A stretch of DNA of 59,083 nucleotides from Isochrysis galbana (GCA_018136815.1 CM030943.1:3117202-3176284); one strand, 5' to 3'; shown: positions 1-11,333, counted from the first letter of the stretch. The notes: generated from the letters alone by a model not told the origin. Program-made: numbers and translations.

Positions 1-1732
1 CGCCACATCCTCCCCACTTCCCTCGTCGTCTGCGGGTCACCTCCCCATCCGCAAACCAACACCCTCCAACGCCCCAGAATGCACTTGACGTTTTGGTGCT
101 CTAGTCAGGAACCATGGGCGCTCAATGTATACTCTCGTCCAACGTGTTAGTCGCCGTCCACAACAAGGAAGGGCTAGCTGTGATACAACTTTGTGCCTTG
201 TGCGTCTAGCACTCAACCGGTCCCTTCTTCCATAGTTCGTCCCCGTCTTTGAGTCGAGGGAGAGAAAGCTCTCAAGACGACGCGATTCGGTTTGTCTCTG
301 AAAGATTCGCGTTGGTATGTGAACTCCAAGAAGTACAAGTAGCTGGGCTCCAAGAAGGGTCCCGGGGATCTTCCTCACCCTTTGCGGGGGGCGCGCGGAA
401 TAAATATTACCACTGCTACCTCCGTTCCGAAATTTAAGGGAGAACTTCGTGCGGCAGTAGCTATCGCCTCGAGTTCAAGATGGTGTTCACCTTCTTCTTC
501 AGTGGTGTTGAAGTCATGGGACAACACAAGGAGGGGAGAGCAGATTGTTTGGTGTAGAAGTCATGGGACGAAACAAGGAGGTCAAGTAGAAAGCGGAGAG
601 ATATGCCCTCTCCGCCTCTCCTCGCCTTCCCGTTGCGACGAGAACATTCCGCCCATTGCACGCGGTCACGCGCGCAGTCTCTATCTCTCGCCTGCGCGCG
701 CACTCTCGCGCGCGTGCCGTATGCTTGCTGCCATTTTTGTGCGTCTTTTCTTCCTTTTGCTTCCGGTGAATTTGCGCACATTTACGCGTATGGGTGAATT
801 GGTATTGGAATCCGTCTATCCTGACTATCCATATCCATATGCGCTCAACTAAGTTTATACTTGGTACGCCCATTGGGGGGCACGAGCCCCCCCCCTCCGC
901 TCCCCTGCCGTGGGGAAGGAACCACCCATCCTCCTGGAATGCCTTATGGCTTGCCACTAGCAGCACACTAGCCCCTGCTGGCCCACTCTCTCACGAACAG
1001 GCACGCCTAGTTCGCTCGCCCTGGCCTGTCGTGGCCAGCCCATTGCTCCACACCACTCCGCGGCCGCGGGGGGGGGATGGGGGATCTCTCGCGTTTCTCT
1101 GTGCAGCCCCTAGATTCCCCCTCCTTGTGCTTCTTCTCCGTCCCGCGCCCGCTTATTTTCCTTGTGCGTTCCCGCGTTCCTCTCCCCGGTGATTATCTTT
1201 GCTCTCGCCTCCGTCAGTCGCTTCCGTCCCGATGTCCAACGCGCCTGTGACCCTCCGCCTTGTAATCCTCCTGCGTGCTACGTCCCCCAGTGTGTTGAGC
1301 CCTCGGGCGCCCTGCCAGGGCCCACCCCACCTCCTGTCCATGCCCACGGCCTGCGCCCGACGTCTCCCTAGCCCTCCTCATCCCTCCCTACCCCTACTGC
1401 CCCCATGGTCATACCCTGGATAGTAAAGATCCACAGCTCCACCCACACCACCACTACCAATAGGGGGCTTAAAGGGCGCGATAGTCCGTGCCTTGTGTTT
1501 CACTAAGGGCCACGTGTGGCATGGCCTGCCGGGTTGGTACATGGCTAGTGAGATTAGCGGTACGAACGCTCTCATCAGAAAATTGATTGAGACCGATGCG
1601 AACGATTCATTTCGGCGACACGGGCAGGCACGTTGAAGCATTTGTTGAATCTGATTCACCATTCCAACATCGCCTTTGCAACAGATCCCCGCACCAGCTG
1701 CCGCTTCGCCCCGAAGCCATTATGCGTTCGCA
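1..1732. other. Intergenic, no assignable gene
   Basis: I find no gene that I can name here. A minus-strand open frame at 1378-1662 and a plus-strand frame starting Met-Ser-Asn-Ala-Pro at 1231 are the only stretches that look slightly protein-like. The latter resembles the starts of the short MS-type ORFs at 12157 and 17850, but the match is too short to call. The stretch 1060-1080 is a G run. The downstream boundary is the stop codon of the nucleoporin gene. Confidence 0.5.
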
Positions 1733-4700
1733 TTAAGAACTCGAGTCCTCTGCAGCCCTATCGGCTGTAGTACCGAAGCTTCCTAGAGAAGGTGGAGCGG
1801 ATGCGATCCCGAAGGGTCCAGGCAATGCTGAGGCGCTCACGGTCGAAGAAGTGGATGCTTTAGTGTTTTCGCCAAGTCCGGAGGCCGCGCCAAAAACCGG
1901 GGGGGTGGTAGATCCACTGCCAAATGTGAAGTCGGTCGATGAGGTCCTTGAGGGTTCATTGAATGCAAACGCACCTGTCGGAGCCATAGCGCTTTCTGCC
2001 GCTCCACCTCCGAAAAGGGGTGCTGTAGGTTTGGGAGCTTGTGATCCGAACGAGAACTGCTCGAGTTGAAAAGCAATGGGAGGGGAGAAAGGTGTGAGCT
2101 GATGGTCGGATCAATTAGCCATTCCGAGGGGGTGACGTGCTGGAAGGTTTAAAGGAATGCAAAATAGACTGCATCGCTTGTACTCACCGTTGACGCAGCT
2201 GGAGCAGAAGCAAGCCCTGGCGCGATGATTCCGCTCGTAGCCCCAAAAAGGCTCGACGCAGCCGGCATTGGCGCGCCGGCCTGCTGGTCAAGAGTCGCTT
2301 TGGCAAGGTCCGCCCCAGAGCCACCAGATGTGAACGCGCCACTCGAGACGCTAGACGCAGGCGCAGCCGTGCCGAACAAAGAAGGGGCCCCAGCGGATGC
2401 GTTGCCGAAAGTGAATGCTGGCCTCCCGGCCGCTGCAGGTGCTGTAGGTATCGGAGCCGTGGCGGAAGCGCCAAACGAAAACACCCCTGATGTGGCCGCA
2501 GGCTTGTCGCGGGCAGCCTCGTCCACCTCCTTCGCCGCCGGTGCGGCCCCAAAGTTGAATGAAGTAGAACCACACGCGGGTGCTGAGAACGAAAACACCC
2601 CAGGGGTCGCCGAAGCCTGGGAGGTGAACTCCGACGTTGGTGCGGCCGAGGACTGAGGCGCGCCGGCGCCAAAAACGAAAGGCGGAGCTGGCTGCGTTAA
2701 CGGAGGCAATTCTTGAGATGAGGGGGTGTTGCCAAACGCCCTTTGGGCGAAAGACGTGGTTGTGGATGCTGCTGCGGCAAGAGCAGGCGCCGGAGTTCCG
2801 AAGGAGATGGCCGGGACTACGGGCTTGTTCTGATCGGCAGCTTGTGAGGCACTGGAGGCTGCACTGACACCTGATGCCGATTCGCCAAAATTGAACCAGC
2901 TGCTTGCTGCTGCGCATTCCGGTGTGCCAGCAGCTATGGTACTTTGAGCATCGTTGGTTGTCTTAGCCGATCCGAAGGTGAACCTGCCGCCCAAGGCAAG
3001 GTTCGGCGCAGCGAAAGCCGAGGAGGCACTGAAGGGGTTCGAAAAGGGCGCCGTCGCAGGCCCAAATATTCCAGCTGTGCCAGGAGCCTTGGAGGGCGGG
3101 GTTGATGCCGTCGATATCCCCTGCGTGTCACACACGCACAATGCTGGCTTGCGCTCCTTTGAGAAGTTGTAGACAAGCGGGCTCCGAATGGGAGAGGCTA
3201 CGTCCTCGGCGACCGATGTGCGACGCCCTTTGCCAGGCGTGAACGAGAAGCGTCGCGATCCAGATTTCATGGTAGTCAGTGGCGCAGTCGAGGTAGGTGC
3301 CGTTACCGGTGCTGGAGAGGAGGATAAGAAAGCCGATGGGGTCTGAGCAGCCATCACTGAAGCTGATGGTGCAGGGGTTGGAGGCTGCTGCTCAGACAAG
3401 AATCCAAGCGATAGCGCAGGTTTGTCGCAAGCAGATTTTGGTGGCATGACCACTGCTGGACTGGAAGCGGCCTTTGGGGATGGGGCAGTCGGGGCTCCAG
3501 CCAACGAAGGGAAAAGGGGCGCCGTACGGGCCGGCGCAGGGGCTGGCGTCAATTGCATGGAAGTGGGAGCAGCTGCCTTGCACCCAAAGTTGAAGGTTGC
3601 GGGCGCTGGCGACGAGGCTGAAGCGGGAGTAAGGGCGGGTACACGCCCAAAGATTGAGCTGGTGGCGGCGATCGGAGGCTTAAAGATGCTGCTCGTGGGG
3701 GTCTCGATGGTTGCAGTGTGGCCATTTGCCGCTCTTGGTAGCGGGGGCGGCTCTTTGGGAGTGTCTGCCGTCGGAGCTGCAATGCGAGACGTCGCCGTGG
3801 CAGCTGGCGCAGCTTCTGGAGCAGGCGCACCGGGCAGCCGCGGGAGCATCGTATCATACGACGAGGTCTTCGGCGGCGCATGCTGAGCAAACAGCAGCGC
3901 GCTCGGCGGTGCAGCAGTCTGAGGTGAGGGCGGAGCGGGGCGCCCTGCGCGTTCACTCATTGCACCACCATTTTTGTTGACGACGGATTGCTCTCGTACT
4001 CGTGAAGGAAGCGGCGTGTCGAGGACATCAAGGGCACGGAGAATACGATGAGCAGCTTGACAGCTGGCGCTGCTAGTCGCCAGTGGCGGCGCAGCACCTC
4101 CCCAGCCTCCTGGTGAGGTCCGTCGCGCTTTGGCACTAGGTATCGTTTCATCAAGTTCAAAAGAGCTACGCCGAGCGCGTTTAGAGCTCAGCATAAGCTC
4201 GCTATCTTGAAGACCACTCATCGCGCTTGACTTCTGGGCAGCGGGTGTGGTGCAGTGCGCTGAACGGCATCCCGTGTCTGAGTATGAGGGCCCGTATCTC
4301 GCGTTGTGTCTGGCGCCAGTACCTAAGCTCGAGACGGGGCGTGCGGACGACGAGGGTGCCGAGAAGTCACAGAGCCGGAAGCGTGGAGCAGCGGGAGTGG
4401 CACGTGGGGCGGCCAAGTCGAAGGGGCCATAGCCCAACCCGTGCCTCGCTAGCCTCTCTGTGTCACGAATGGTAACTCCGACATGCGGAGGTCTACCAAA
4501 GGCCGAAACCCCTGGTTCCCCTGCCTGTGCCGTCGCAGAAAGAGAAGGCACAGCAAAGGGCTGCTCATCTTTCTCCTTCCCTTCCTTGACCATAAACTGG
4601 CGCACAATGTCATACGAGTTCTTAAGCGTAGATTTATACCGGGCAGCAGCAGCGTGGCTGTCAGGCGGCGCGAGTCTGACTGGGGTGGGTTGCTGCACAG

Positions 4701-5070
4701 CAACCTCTGCTGGCGTCCCATCTGCCAGCGACTGGGTTTCTTTGTCTGCACTGTTGTCTATCGGGGTGTGAGGATAGGGTGTCGAAGCGGCCGGTTCGCG
4801 ATGCTGCTGGGCGGTTGTCTGCTCACTCTCGGGTGTCTGCGCACGCGCGCCCCCGTCGTCTAAAGGCGTGCTGAGCTGAGCGTTGGCGGCGGTGGCCTCT
4901 GCGCCATCTTCCTCGTCCGAGTCTGGCTGGTGGCCAAAGGCCCAGCGGACGGGAGCGGTGGCGTAGTCGAGGACGCGGCCGAAGATGCTGCTCCGTCTGC
5001 CGTCAGCCTGCGGTCGCTCGTACGGCGTAGCGCGTGCGCGCGAGGCGGGCGTGCGCCGCTCGCGGGGCAT
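1733..5070 (-). CDS. FG-repeat nucleoporin, Nup1/Nup136/Nup153-like
   Basis: Two exons: 2188-5070 and 1733-2056, separated by a 131-bp phase-0 intron with donor GTGAGT and acceptor GCAG; the sum is 1069 codons including stop. The protein is rich in Ser, Ala, Pro and Thr with many FG, GFG and FxFG motifs that become dense in the C-terminal third, continuing across the intron (FSFG is the first block of exon 2). FG repeats form the permeability barrier of the nuclear pore and bind transport receptors. Near the N terminus, TPYERP (residues 15-20) is followed by a candidate amphipathic helix FGRVLDYATAPVRWAFGH (30-47); a comparable basic start plus membrane-binding helix is known from basket nucleoporins of the Nup1/Nup136/Nup153 group, so I favour that class. 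The start is the first ATG after a C-rich leader. A generic FG nucleoporin remains possible. Confidence 0.72.
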
Positions 5071-5104
5071 CGTCGCCTCGGCGGCGGCGGTGGCGGTGCG
5101 CAGG

Positions 5105-5200
5105 AGCGGGGGGGGGGGGGGGGGGGCGGGGGAAGGTGGGGGGGGGGGGCGAGGGGGACTGGGGGGGGGTCCAGTGATACCGGGGGGGGGGGGGCGGAGG
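5105..5200. repeat. Poly-G/C tracts upstream of the nucleoporin
   Basis: Several uninterrupted G runs of 8-18 bases on the plus strand, broken by short spacers, lie 35-130 bases upstream of the nucleoporin start codon. On the sense strand of that gene this is a poly-C leader. Runs of this length are hard to assemble, so exact lengths are unreliable. Confidence 0.85.
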
Positions 5201-5424
5201 TTGGCATGCGGACAGGGGAGGAGGGGTGTTTGGCCCCAACCGATGGGGGCCCAGTGATTGATAGCAATATCGTGTAGACCAAGGGGAACATCATTAAGCT
5301 AGCGCGCTCGCACGACGACGACGGTGACAACGGTACGTTCCCCTCCCTTCACTCGGAGTAGATCTGACACGTATACTACAAAACCCTCGCTCAGAGGTCA
5401 GAGTCAAACACTCCCCCACAGCGT

Positions 5425-5605
5425 TAGGGCGGTCAAACAGGGCTTTTTAAGTACTAATATGGGTGGGGGTCGACATTTTTGACCGTGAGCGGAAAGCCCC
5501 GGCGAAAGCGGCTCGGAGGGTCTCCCCGCCTTCTCAGAATCCTCGTCCGAAAAGACGGTGCGAAGTCCCGTCGGACCCCCCCCCTTGCACACGCTCTGGC
5601 GGCTC
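5425..5605 (+). mobile_element. MERA-family 5' leader fragment
   Basis: The block at 5425-5484 starts TAGGGCGGTCAAACAGGG and continues through a TTTTTAA...TACTAATA segment and a G run to TTTTTGACC. The same block occurs at 33071-33132 and 40667-40730 on the minus strand. At 40.7 kb it lies about 170 bases upstream of a Met-Glu-Arg-Ala ORF, so I read it as the 5' end of that element family. A second short match, CCTTGCACACGCTCT near 5583, also occurs in the 40.5-kb leader. No hairpin or ORF start follows here, so the copy is truncated. Confidence 0.6.
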
Positions 5606-6640
5606 ACACGAGCTGAACTAGACGTCGCTCCCACTGAGAGATGTATTTCTTTCACTTAAAAGGTGCCTAGACATATATTAAATTAGGGGTCCGACGCCCC
5701 ATATTGCCTATAAAGCAAATTTCAAACCCTGGTGCCCCAGCGATGACGTCCGCGCATGCACATGCGCACCATACACGGCTCGCACACGGCCGATTCGGCC
5801 GTCAGAGGATGCTCCTTGACGGTCCCGACCCTCGCCCCGCAGGATTTGCTCTGGCTCGCGACTGACGACTGACGAGGAGCTGGAGCACCAGGACGCCATG
5901 GCGCTCGACGCTGCTCGCTGGTCGACAAAAGTTTGTTATTACAGGGCGTACAATCTGGCACAGAACCAGCGGGATTGTAATGTGCGCTGCAACTACGCTT
6001 GGTGCCGCCGCGACCCGATCGCTTGGGGTCTCCACGAGGGTACCAATTTGGGAATCGCTCGGCGCTCGGCGCTCGCCAGGCGCCCGAGCACTTGCTGACC
6101 CCACGGCTGTCGGGCGCTGTTTAGTGGGTTGTCAGGACAAACCTGGGCACCCAAAGCAGGGAGATGATAGGGGAGACTCTCGGGAAGAGGGGGGCGAACC
6201 GTGGCGAGGCTTTGGCCGTTGGTTATGAGGCGGCAATGAGGCTGACATTTTCCGTTGTCTTCACCCCCCCTCCCAAGACTACACGGTAGTCTTTAAGACT
6301 ACGCGTTTGCGCAACCGCAACCGCTCAGGAAGGCGTTAGCAATCTCTTCGATATACTTGGTCTGACGGAGCGTCGTGTGACGGTTGGCACGGTCTCGGAT
6401 AATCTCGAAGCCTAAGAAACGTGATGGCTTGTAGGGATAGCGGAAAAAGCAGTGTCATCAATGATGTCATTCCACTCTTCTCTAGCGGTGGAAGATGTCT
6501 GGGAGGAAGACTCTGGATTTTCGCCAGATGCGTGCGCACGCCGTGCGCATGATGAGTGGCAATCACATGCGCGGGGATCCCGTGCGTGGAAAGTTTCCGC
6601 ACGCCGTCAGGTTTCGTCAAGCGCACGCCGTGCAATCCGG
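5606..6640. other. Intergenic, no gene seen
   Basis: No open frame with convincing protein character. The segment has moderate complexity; an AT-rich patch near 5655-5725 contains ATATATTAAATTA and TATAAAG words but no gene start follows it. Around 6530-6640 the word CACGCCGT recurs, as it does in the 171-bp repeat further right. Confidence 0.5.
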
Positions 6641-7110
6641 GGAAGGGAACGGCGGAGGGGGAGGGGGGGAACAGCGGAGGGGAAGGGGAGGAGCGGAGGG
6701 GGGGGGGGAGGGGGGGGGAGCGGAGGGGGGGGAGGGGGGCAGCGGAAGGGGGGGAGAAACTGCCGAGGGGGGTGAGATCCCAACACTGACCCAATCCTCC
6801 CTCACATTCACGTATTTTTCCCGGCCTGGCCCGGGAAAATCAGGGAATGGAGAGAGGGGAGGGAGGAGAGCTGCGGAAGGGGTGAGAACTGCAGAGGGGG
6901 GGAATCACAACACTGACCCAATCCTCCCTCACATTCACGTATTTTTCCCGGCCTGGCCCGGGAAAATTAGGGAATGGAGAGGGGGGAGGGAGGAGACTGC
7001 AGAGGGGGTGAGAACTGCAGAAGGGGGGAGGAAACTGCAGAGGGGAGGGGGAACTGCAGAAGGGAGGGGGAACTGCAGAAGGGGAGGGAGGGAATGCAGA
7101 GAGGGAGCCC
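6640..7110. repeat. G/GA-rich tract with 127-bp tandem repeat
   Basis: A purine-rich tract on the plus strand. Within it a unit beginning CAACACTGACCCAATCC occurs at 6781 and again at 6908, a period of 127 bp, nearly identical for about 80 bases. Each unit contains a palindrome with arms TTTTCCCGG and CCGGGAAAA around a six-base loop. The remainder is iterated AACTGCAGAGGGG-type words. Confidence 0.8.
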
Positions 7111-7668
7111 AGTTCTGTTACCTGCATTTCTTAGCTTAAACGCGTGGACAATTACCGTAACGGTAAAAATAAAACTCAAATCTTCGAATTTCGAGACGAA
7201 AATCGGCGGACCAGGATCTGAGCCCAGGGAGGATTCGAATCTGCACGCCTTGAGTGACCAAGACGAACATAGAAGACGATATATAACGACGAAGGCACGT
7301 ATCCATGCCGAAATATTCATGCCAGGATGCCAGGAGGCCTGAATACAACAACTCCTCACATTCGTGAGGATCTGCCTATTCGCGTCGCGCGGCGCTTTCT
7401 CTTTCTCACCACTGGCTCCTTTTTGTAGAGCAGTGGTCACCTTGTGCCTCGTTGCCTGTGGAAACAGCCCTGTGGCAATATGGCGGCTTTGGCTGTAGCG
7501 CCGACGTTGCGCTCGTGGCAGTACGCAACCGCAACCGCATCTCGCATCTCGCACTTCCTGCAGCGCGTGCGCTCGGTCCAGGGCGCGAGCATCGCGGGCC
7601 TGGACTGTGTAGTGCCCCTTGGGCACCTTGGAGCGTGCGGGGGGCTCGGATTGGGCCTTGGGAGCCAT
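7111..7668 (-). other. Possible divergent first exon (unassigned)
   Basis: A minus-strand ATG at 7668 in a good context (CCATGGC) opens a basic segment beginning MAPKAQSEPPARSKVPKG, 140 bases from the BCD1 start on the other strand. A GTGCGA donor could end an exon after roughly 40 codons. I do not recognise the family and no following exon is convincing, so this may be chance. If real, the interval 7669-7808 would be a bidirectional promoter. Confidence 0.2.
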
Positions 7669-7808
7669 GGCAAGGGCAGGGGCCGTTCCACGAAGCGGGC
7701 CGTTCCACGAAGCGAATACCTCTAAGGTTATACTCCCACAATAAGAAAACTCAGACGTGTGGCGCGTTCACTCCGGCTGTGTGCGTGAAGTCCCTCGGCG
7801 CTGGAAGG

Positions 7809-8729
7809 ATGGCGGCGCATGAAGCCGACGCGCAGCCGTTGCCGCCACTCGAGGCCAGCAGGCCGGAGAGGAGCCGGTGTGAGACGTGCTCAGCCGAGGC
7901 CAAGTACCGATGCCCGGCCTGTTCCACCCTTAGCTGCTCGCTTCAGTGCGTGAAGAAGCACAAGGCTACTCAACACTGCTCGGGCAAGCGCGACAGGACC
8001 GCCTTCCTTGCCATCCAAGAATTCGACGACAAGACGATCAGGAGCGACTACCATTTGCTCGAGGGAGCCATGCGCTCCATTGAAGGTGCCAGTCGCGCTG
8101 CTCGCGTAGCCGACGCGCCAACCCGCCCGAAGAGCGTCTATCCGTCTCGAAGAAAGCTCGCGATTGCAGCACAGGAGCGGGGAGTGGAACTTGAGCTGAT
8201 GCCAGTAGGAATGCAGCGCCAAAAGGAGAACACTTCGTATTACGATGCGCGTCGTAAGCGCATTGCATGGCGCGTCGAGCTCATGTTCCCTCACTTCGGC
8301 ATTCATCATACCGAGGCGGCTGTGCCCGAGACTGCGTCCATTCATTCAATCCTTGCTCGACTGCTGATGCCAGATACTGAGCAAGGGTCAGAGACACCTG
8401 CTGCTCCTCACGAGTCCACGGCATCCGTACATGCAAGCACTACCGCCAGGAACTGCGCTCAGAGCAAAGTTTACCAGGTGGAGGATGGGCAAAGACGCTT
8501 GTTGCGTCACCGACTGCGAGCTTACTCTCGTGCCGGCCTTCATAATCTTACTGTCCTCATGGCAGTGCATCGACAGCCTGCGAATGACCCGCGTTATTAT
8601 CGCCTTTCGCTAGATGAGACGCTTGGCGAAGCTCTTTGCTCACGCGTCGTGCTTGAATTCCCGGCCTTGCACATTATCCTTCCCGAGGAAGCGAGGAGCG
8701 CTTATCCTCTTCTTGAGGAGAAAGTATAG
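7809..8729 (+). CDS. Box C/D snoRNP assembly protein BCD1/ZNHIT6
   Basis: Single exon, 306 codons. Residues 24-57 form a HIT-type zinc finger: Cys24, Cys27, Cys35, Cys38, Cys43, Cys47, His51 and Cys57. The block right after it (KRDRTAFLAIQEFDDKT, then a SDYHLLEG helix) is the conserved continuation typical of BCD1 and separates this protein from other HIT-finger proteins. The C-terminal region includes a FPALHIILPE strand, like the conserved FPxxxVxLP ending of the family. BCD1 is an essential nucleoplasmic factor that loads Nop58/Snu13 and controls steady-state levels of box C/D snoRNAs, hence rRNA 2'-O-methylation. The ATG at 7809 is chosen because it sits shortly before the finger; the frame is open further upstream but that part has no family character. 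Neighbours are unrelated. Confidence 0.88.
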   Translation: MAAHEADAQPLPPLEASRPERSRCETCSAEAKYRCPACSTLSCSLQCVKKHKATQHCSGKRDRTAFLAIQEFDDKTIRSDYHLLEGAMRSIEGASRAARVADAPTRPKSVYPSRRKLAIAAQERGVELELMPVGMQRQKENTSYYDARRKRIAWRVELMFPHFGIHHTEAAVPETASIHSILARLLMPDTEQGSETPAAPHESTASVHASTTARNCAQSKVYQVEDGQRRLLRHRLRAYSRAGLHNLTVLMAVHRQPANDPRYYRLSLDETLGEALCSRVVLEFPALHIILPEEARSAYPLLEEKV

Positions 8730-9240
8730 TGGAGGAAAGAACAAAAGTATGGCCCTGCACGGGACTAGGTAACCGATCAATGCGTGTCTTACACATCGCA
8801 TCGCCGAATGCTCCCTCTCGGGCCATCATGATGCCCACGTCACCCATGTGTGATGACACATGCTGAAGGAGGAAAGTTTGGACTTGCAACCTATGAAGAG
8901 GGAAAGAAGGCGGGTGAGTGTTTTGTGGGTTTTACGTTTTTTCCACGGCTACTTGCCACTTGTACTTGATAGTTTGCGTGGTCATTGGCTCGTGGATACC
9001 CCGGAGCGCAGCACGCAGCACGTATGTAAAAAAAACCTTTTGATATTCTTACCGCACTCGCGGCGAATGGAACCACTACCTACTACACGTAGCATACTTT
9101 CTACACCAGGTGTCGTTCCGTCAATTGTGGGACATCAGTCGATTTGAGCGATCGAATGTCCACAGTTGTATATAGAGCAGTATTTTAAAATTAAATGCAG
9201 ACTAGCATAACAACTTTTTTTCTCTGCTTCCCCCCGCGGT
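8730..9240. other. Intergenic, 3' flank of BCD1, nothing seen
   Basis: No open frame of interest. The segment 9160-9215 is AT-rich (TTTTAAAATTAAATG) and may contain the polyadenylation region of BCD1, but no single signal stands out. Confidence 0.5.
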
Positions 9241-9640
9241 GCATGTTCCCCCCGAGGGAGACGCCGTGTCAGAGCTTTAGAGCTTTTCCCCTGCGTCTCC
9301 TCTAAAGGCCGACAACTACATAAACACTCATTTTAAGAGATATTTCACACGGAGCACTTGTGATGACTTGCAATCACATCGTGCACGCCGTGCATGGGCA
9401 CGGCGCGATGTGCATCGGTCCCCCCGCGGATACGCCGTGGGTGCGCATGTCAACTTTTCCCTCTGCGTACCCACTAAGGCCCACAACTACGTAAACAAGC
9501 CATGTAAGAGATGTTTCTTTACGCAGCGCGTGTGATGACTTGCAATCACATTGTGCACGCCGTGCGTGGGCACGGCGCAATGTGCATCGGCCCCCCCGCG
9601 GGGGCGCCGTGCGTGCGCATAGCAACTTCCAGGAAGGTGC
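9241..9640. repeat. 171-bp tandem repeat, about 2.3 copies
   Basis: Units start with GCATGTTCCC, GCATCGGTCC and GCATCGGCCC at 9241, 9412 and 9583, giving a constant period of 171 bases. Each unit carries CACAACTACGTAAACA-like and GTGATGACTTGCAATCACAT segments and the word CACGCCGTGC. Units 1 and 2 have diverged by scattered substitutions; units 2 and 3 are closer. The third copy is partial. Confidence 0.8.
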
Positions 9641-9922
9641 ACGCCGTGCGTTCACTCTTTCCGCGGGGGAACTCTGGGCGCGGAGGGCGGTCGGGAACCA
9701 TGGGGACACCCCCTGGGACCGGGGAATTATTACCGTATATGGCGAGAACATTAACATAAACAACTGGTATGTCTATTGGTCTCTCTCCCCCCCCCGGGTC
9801 CCCTCCCCCTCTCTCCCTCCCCCCCTCCTCTCATCGACCTACCAGAGAGAGAAGGCTCCTACTGCCTGCCTCCCTCCTCCCTCCTCGCTCACCCTCCAGC
9901 TCTCTCCTCGCCCTCGTCTTCC

Positions 9923-10403
9923 TCACGATGGTGGCGACTCGGCGCGCATCCGTACGGTCCTCCGTCCTCTCCTCTCGTGCTCCTGCTCGCTGGCTTCGTT
10001 CGACTCTCTCGACACGGCCACCTGTCGACTGGACGCCGAGCGCAAGCGCTGCTCGCAGAAGCGGCACTGGCGATCGACGACGTCGACGTGGCGCTTCTTG
10101 AATTGGGTGCGCGCGGTGCTTGCGGGGGCCGTAACGCGCGGCGCCGGTTGTGGGTTGGCACGGCGCTGCTTCAGGAAGCGACAGACCCATTCCTTCATCT
10201 CGTGTATCTCTTCCGCACTGGCCCGGATGGAAGCCCTGTACTCACGCATGCGCTTCCAGATGTATTCGTGGCGTTCCATGCCATCGGGGCTGACCCAGCC
10301 ATCGTCTTCTGCGCGGCGCTTGCCTGCGCGGCGCTTATCATGCGCTGGGTCTTTTGCGGCGGACTCGGCGTCCTTGTCTGACTCGTCGCACTCACTCTCA
10401 TAA
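9923..10403 (-). CDS. Fragment ORF linked to the MERA repeat family
   Basis: An open minus-strand frame reads from about 10403 into a charged, helical segment around MERHEYIWKRMREYRASIRA and ends at 9923. The upstream end is the same DNA (CTACTACAGCTGCTTG...GCCCCACAG, then an AACATAGGGGA motif) found next to the MERA ORF at 12.5 kb, so this is likely a downstream piece of a related element. No domain recognised. The fragment is cut off on the right by the assembly gap at 10478. Confidence 0.35.
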
Positions 10404-10477
10404 ACATAGGGGATAGGCTACAACATAGGGGATAGGCTACTACAGCTGCTTGGCGCCCCACAGTTTGGCCACCGCCG

Positions 10478-10577
10478 NNNNNNNNNNNNNNNNNNNNNNN
10501 NNNNNNNNNNNNNNNNNNNNNNNNNNNNNNNNNNNNNNNNNNNNNNNNNNNNNNNNNNNNNNNNNNNNNNNNNNNNN
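10478..10577. other. Assembly gap (100 N)
   Basis: Exactly 100 N, the conventional size for a gap of unknown length. It splits a MERA-type repeat on the left from a tandem repeat on the right, so the join may be a scaffolding decision and not true adjacency. Confidence 0.99.
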
Positions 10578-10589
10578 GTTTGTGAGCAG

Positions 10590-10890
10590 TTCATCTTGTG
10601 TCCAAATCTAAAAAGGTCGGACGGGTGTTGTCCGATTTCCCCGCGAGCGCTTCCCCCCTCCACTGCTTTTCGGTCGAGGGATTGCTCGATTTCCCGACGA
10701 GCGCTTCCCCCTCCGCTGCTTTCGCCCCAAATCTAAAAAGGTCGGACGGGTGTTGTCCGATCACCCCGCGAGCGCTTCCCCCCTCCACTGCTTTCGCCCC
10801 AAATCTAAAAAGGTCGGTTGAGGGATTGCTCGATTTCCCCGCGAGCGCTTCCCCCGCTCCGCTGCTTTCGACCCAAATCGGAAAAGGTCA
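10590..10890. repeat. Tandem repeat, about 60-75 bp unit
   Basis: Four imperfect copies of a unit containing AAATCTAAAAAGGTCGG, then TTGTCCGAT or TTGCTCGAT, then CCCCGCGAGCGCTTCCCCC and a CTGCTTT word. It lies directly right of the assembly gap and runs into the next open frame. Confidence 0.75.
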
Positions 10891-11333
10891 CAGGACGGGT
10901 CACCCTTCTTGTCTCAAGCATTCTCGATGAGGAATGGACAGCTTTGTCTACAGCTCTGGAAGAGATTGACACATTGGACTTGGCGCTGATGAGGGGTCCC
11001 GTAACCCATATCGAGAACTACGTACTTACCAAACCTGAAGTTAGCAATCACTTAAAAAAACATCTGCGAGAATTCAAGGAAAGATACGACAAAGTCTTAG
11101 AAGCCTACTGCCCGGTATTCAATAAAAAGAAGCTGCTATCACTACGTAGCAATAACACAAAACTATACAAACTGCAACGGAAGCTAGAATTGTTCATTGA
11201 GATCGCCAGTGAGTACTCTCAAGAATATGCCGGCAAATTTATTCGTGACATTAATAAGCTAAACGAAGAATATCATGTCGTAGTCGAGGAAGCTTACAAG
11301 GTAATAATGAGTAAACAGGGAAACACCTCTTGA
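10890..11333 (+). CDS. AT-richer ORF fragment, unknown protein
   Basis: An open frame of about 148 codons ending at 11333. The protein is helical and Lys/Glu-rich, with segments such as HLKKHLREFKERYDKVLEAY and LYKLQRKLELFIEIASEYSQ. Codon use is markedly AT-rich (many AAA, TTA, ATA, AAT) against the GC-rich surroundings, so it is likely a recent insertion or comes from a mobile element or virus-like source. The frame runs back into the tandem repeat without a clear start; the first in-frame ATG inside the unique part is at 10988. No family recognised. Confidence 0.4.
   Translation, partial: TGRVTLLVSSILDEEWTALSTALEEIDTLDLALMRGPVTHIENYVLTKPEVSNHLKKHLREFKERYDKVLEAYCPVFNKKKLLSLRSNNTKLYKLQRKLELFIEIASEYSQEYAGKFIRDINKLNEEYHVVVEEAYKVIMSKQGNTS

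Noticed and set aside
7190-7340. Possible tRNA with GGATTCGAATCT near 7236
   Set aside because: Neither strand gives a paired T stem, D arm or acceptor stem.
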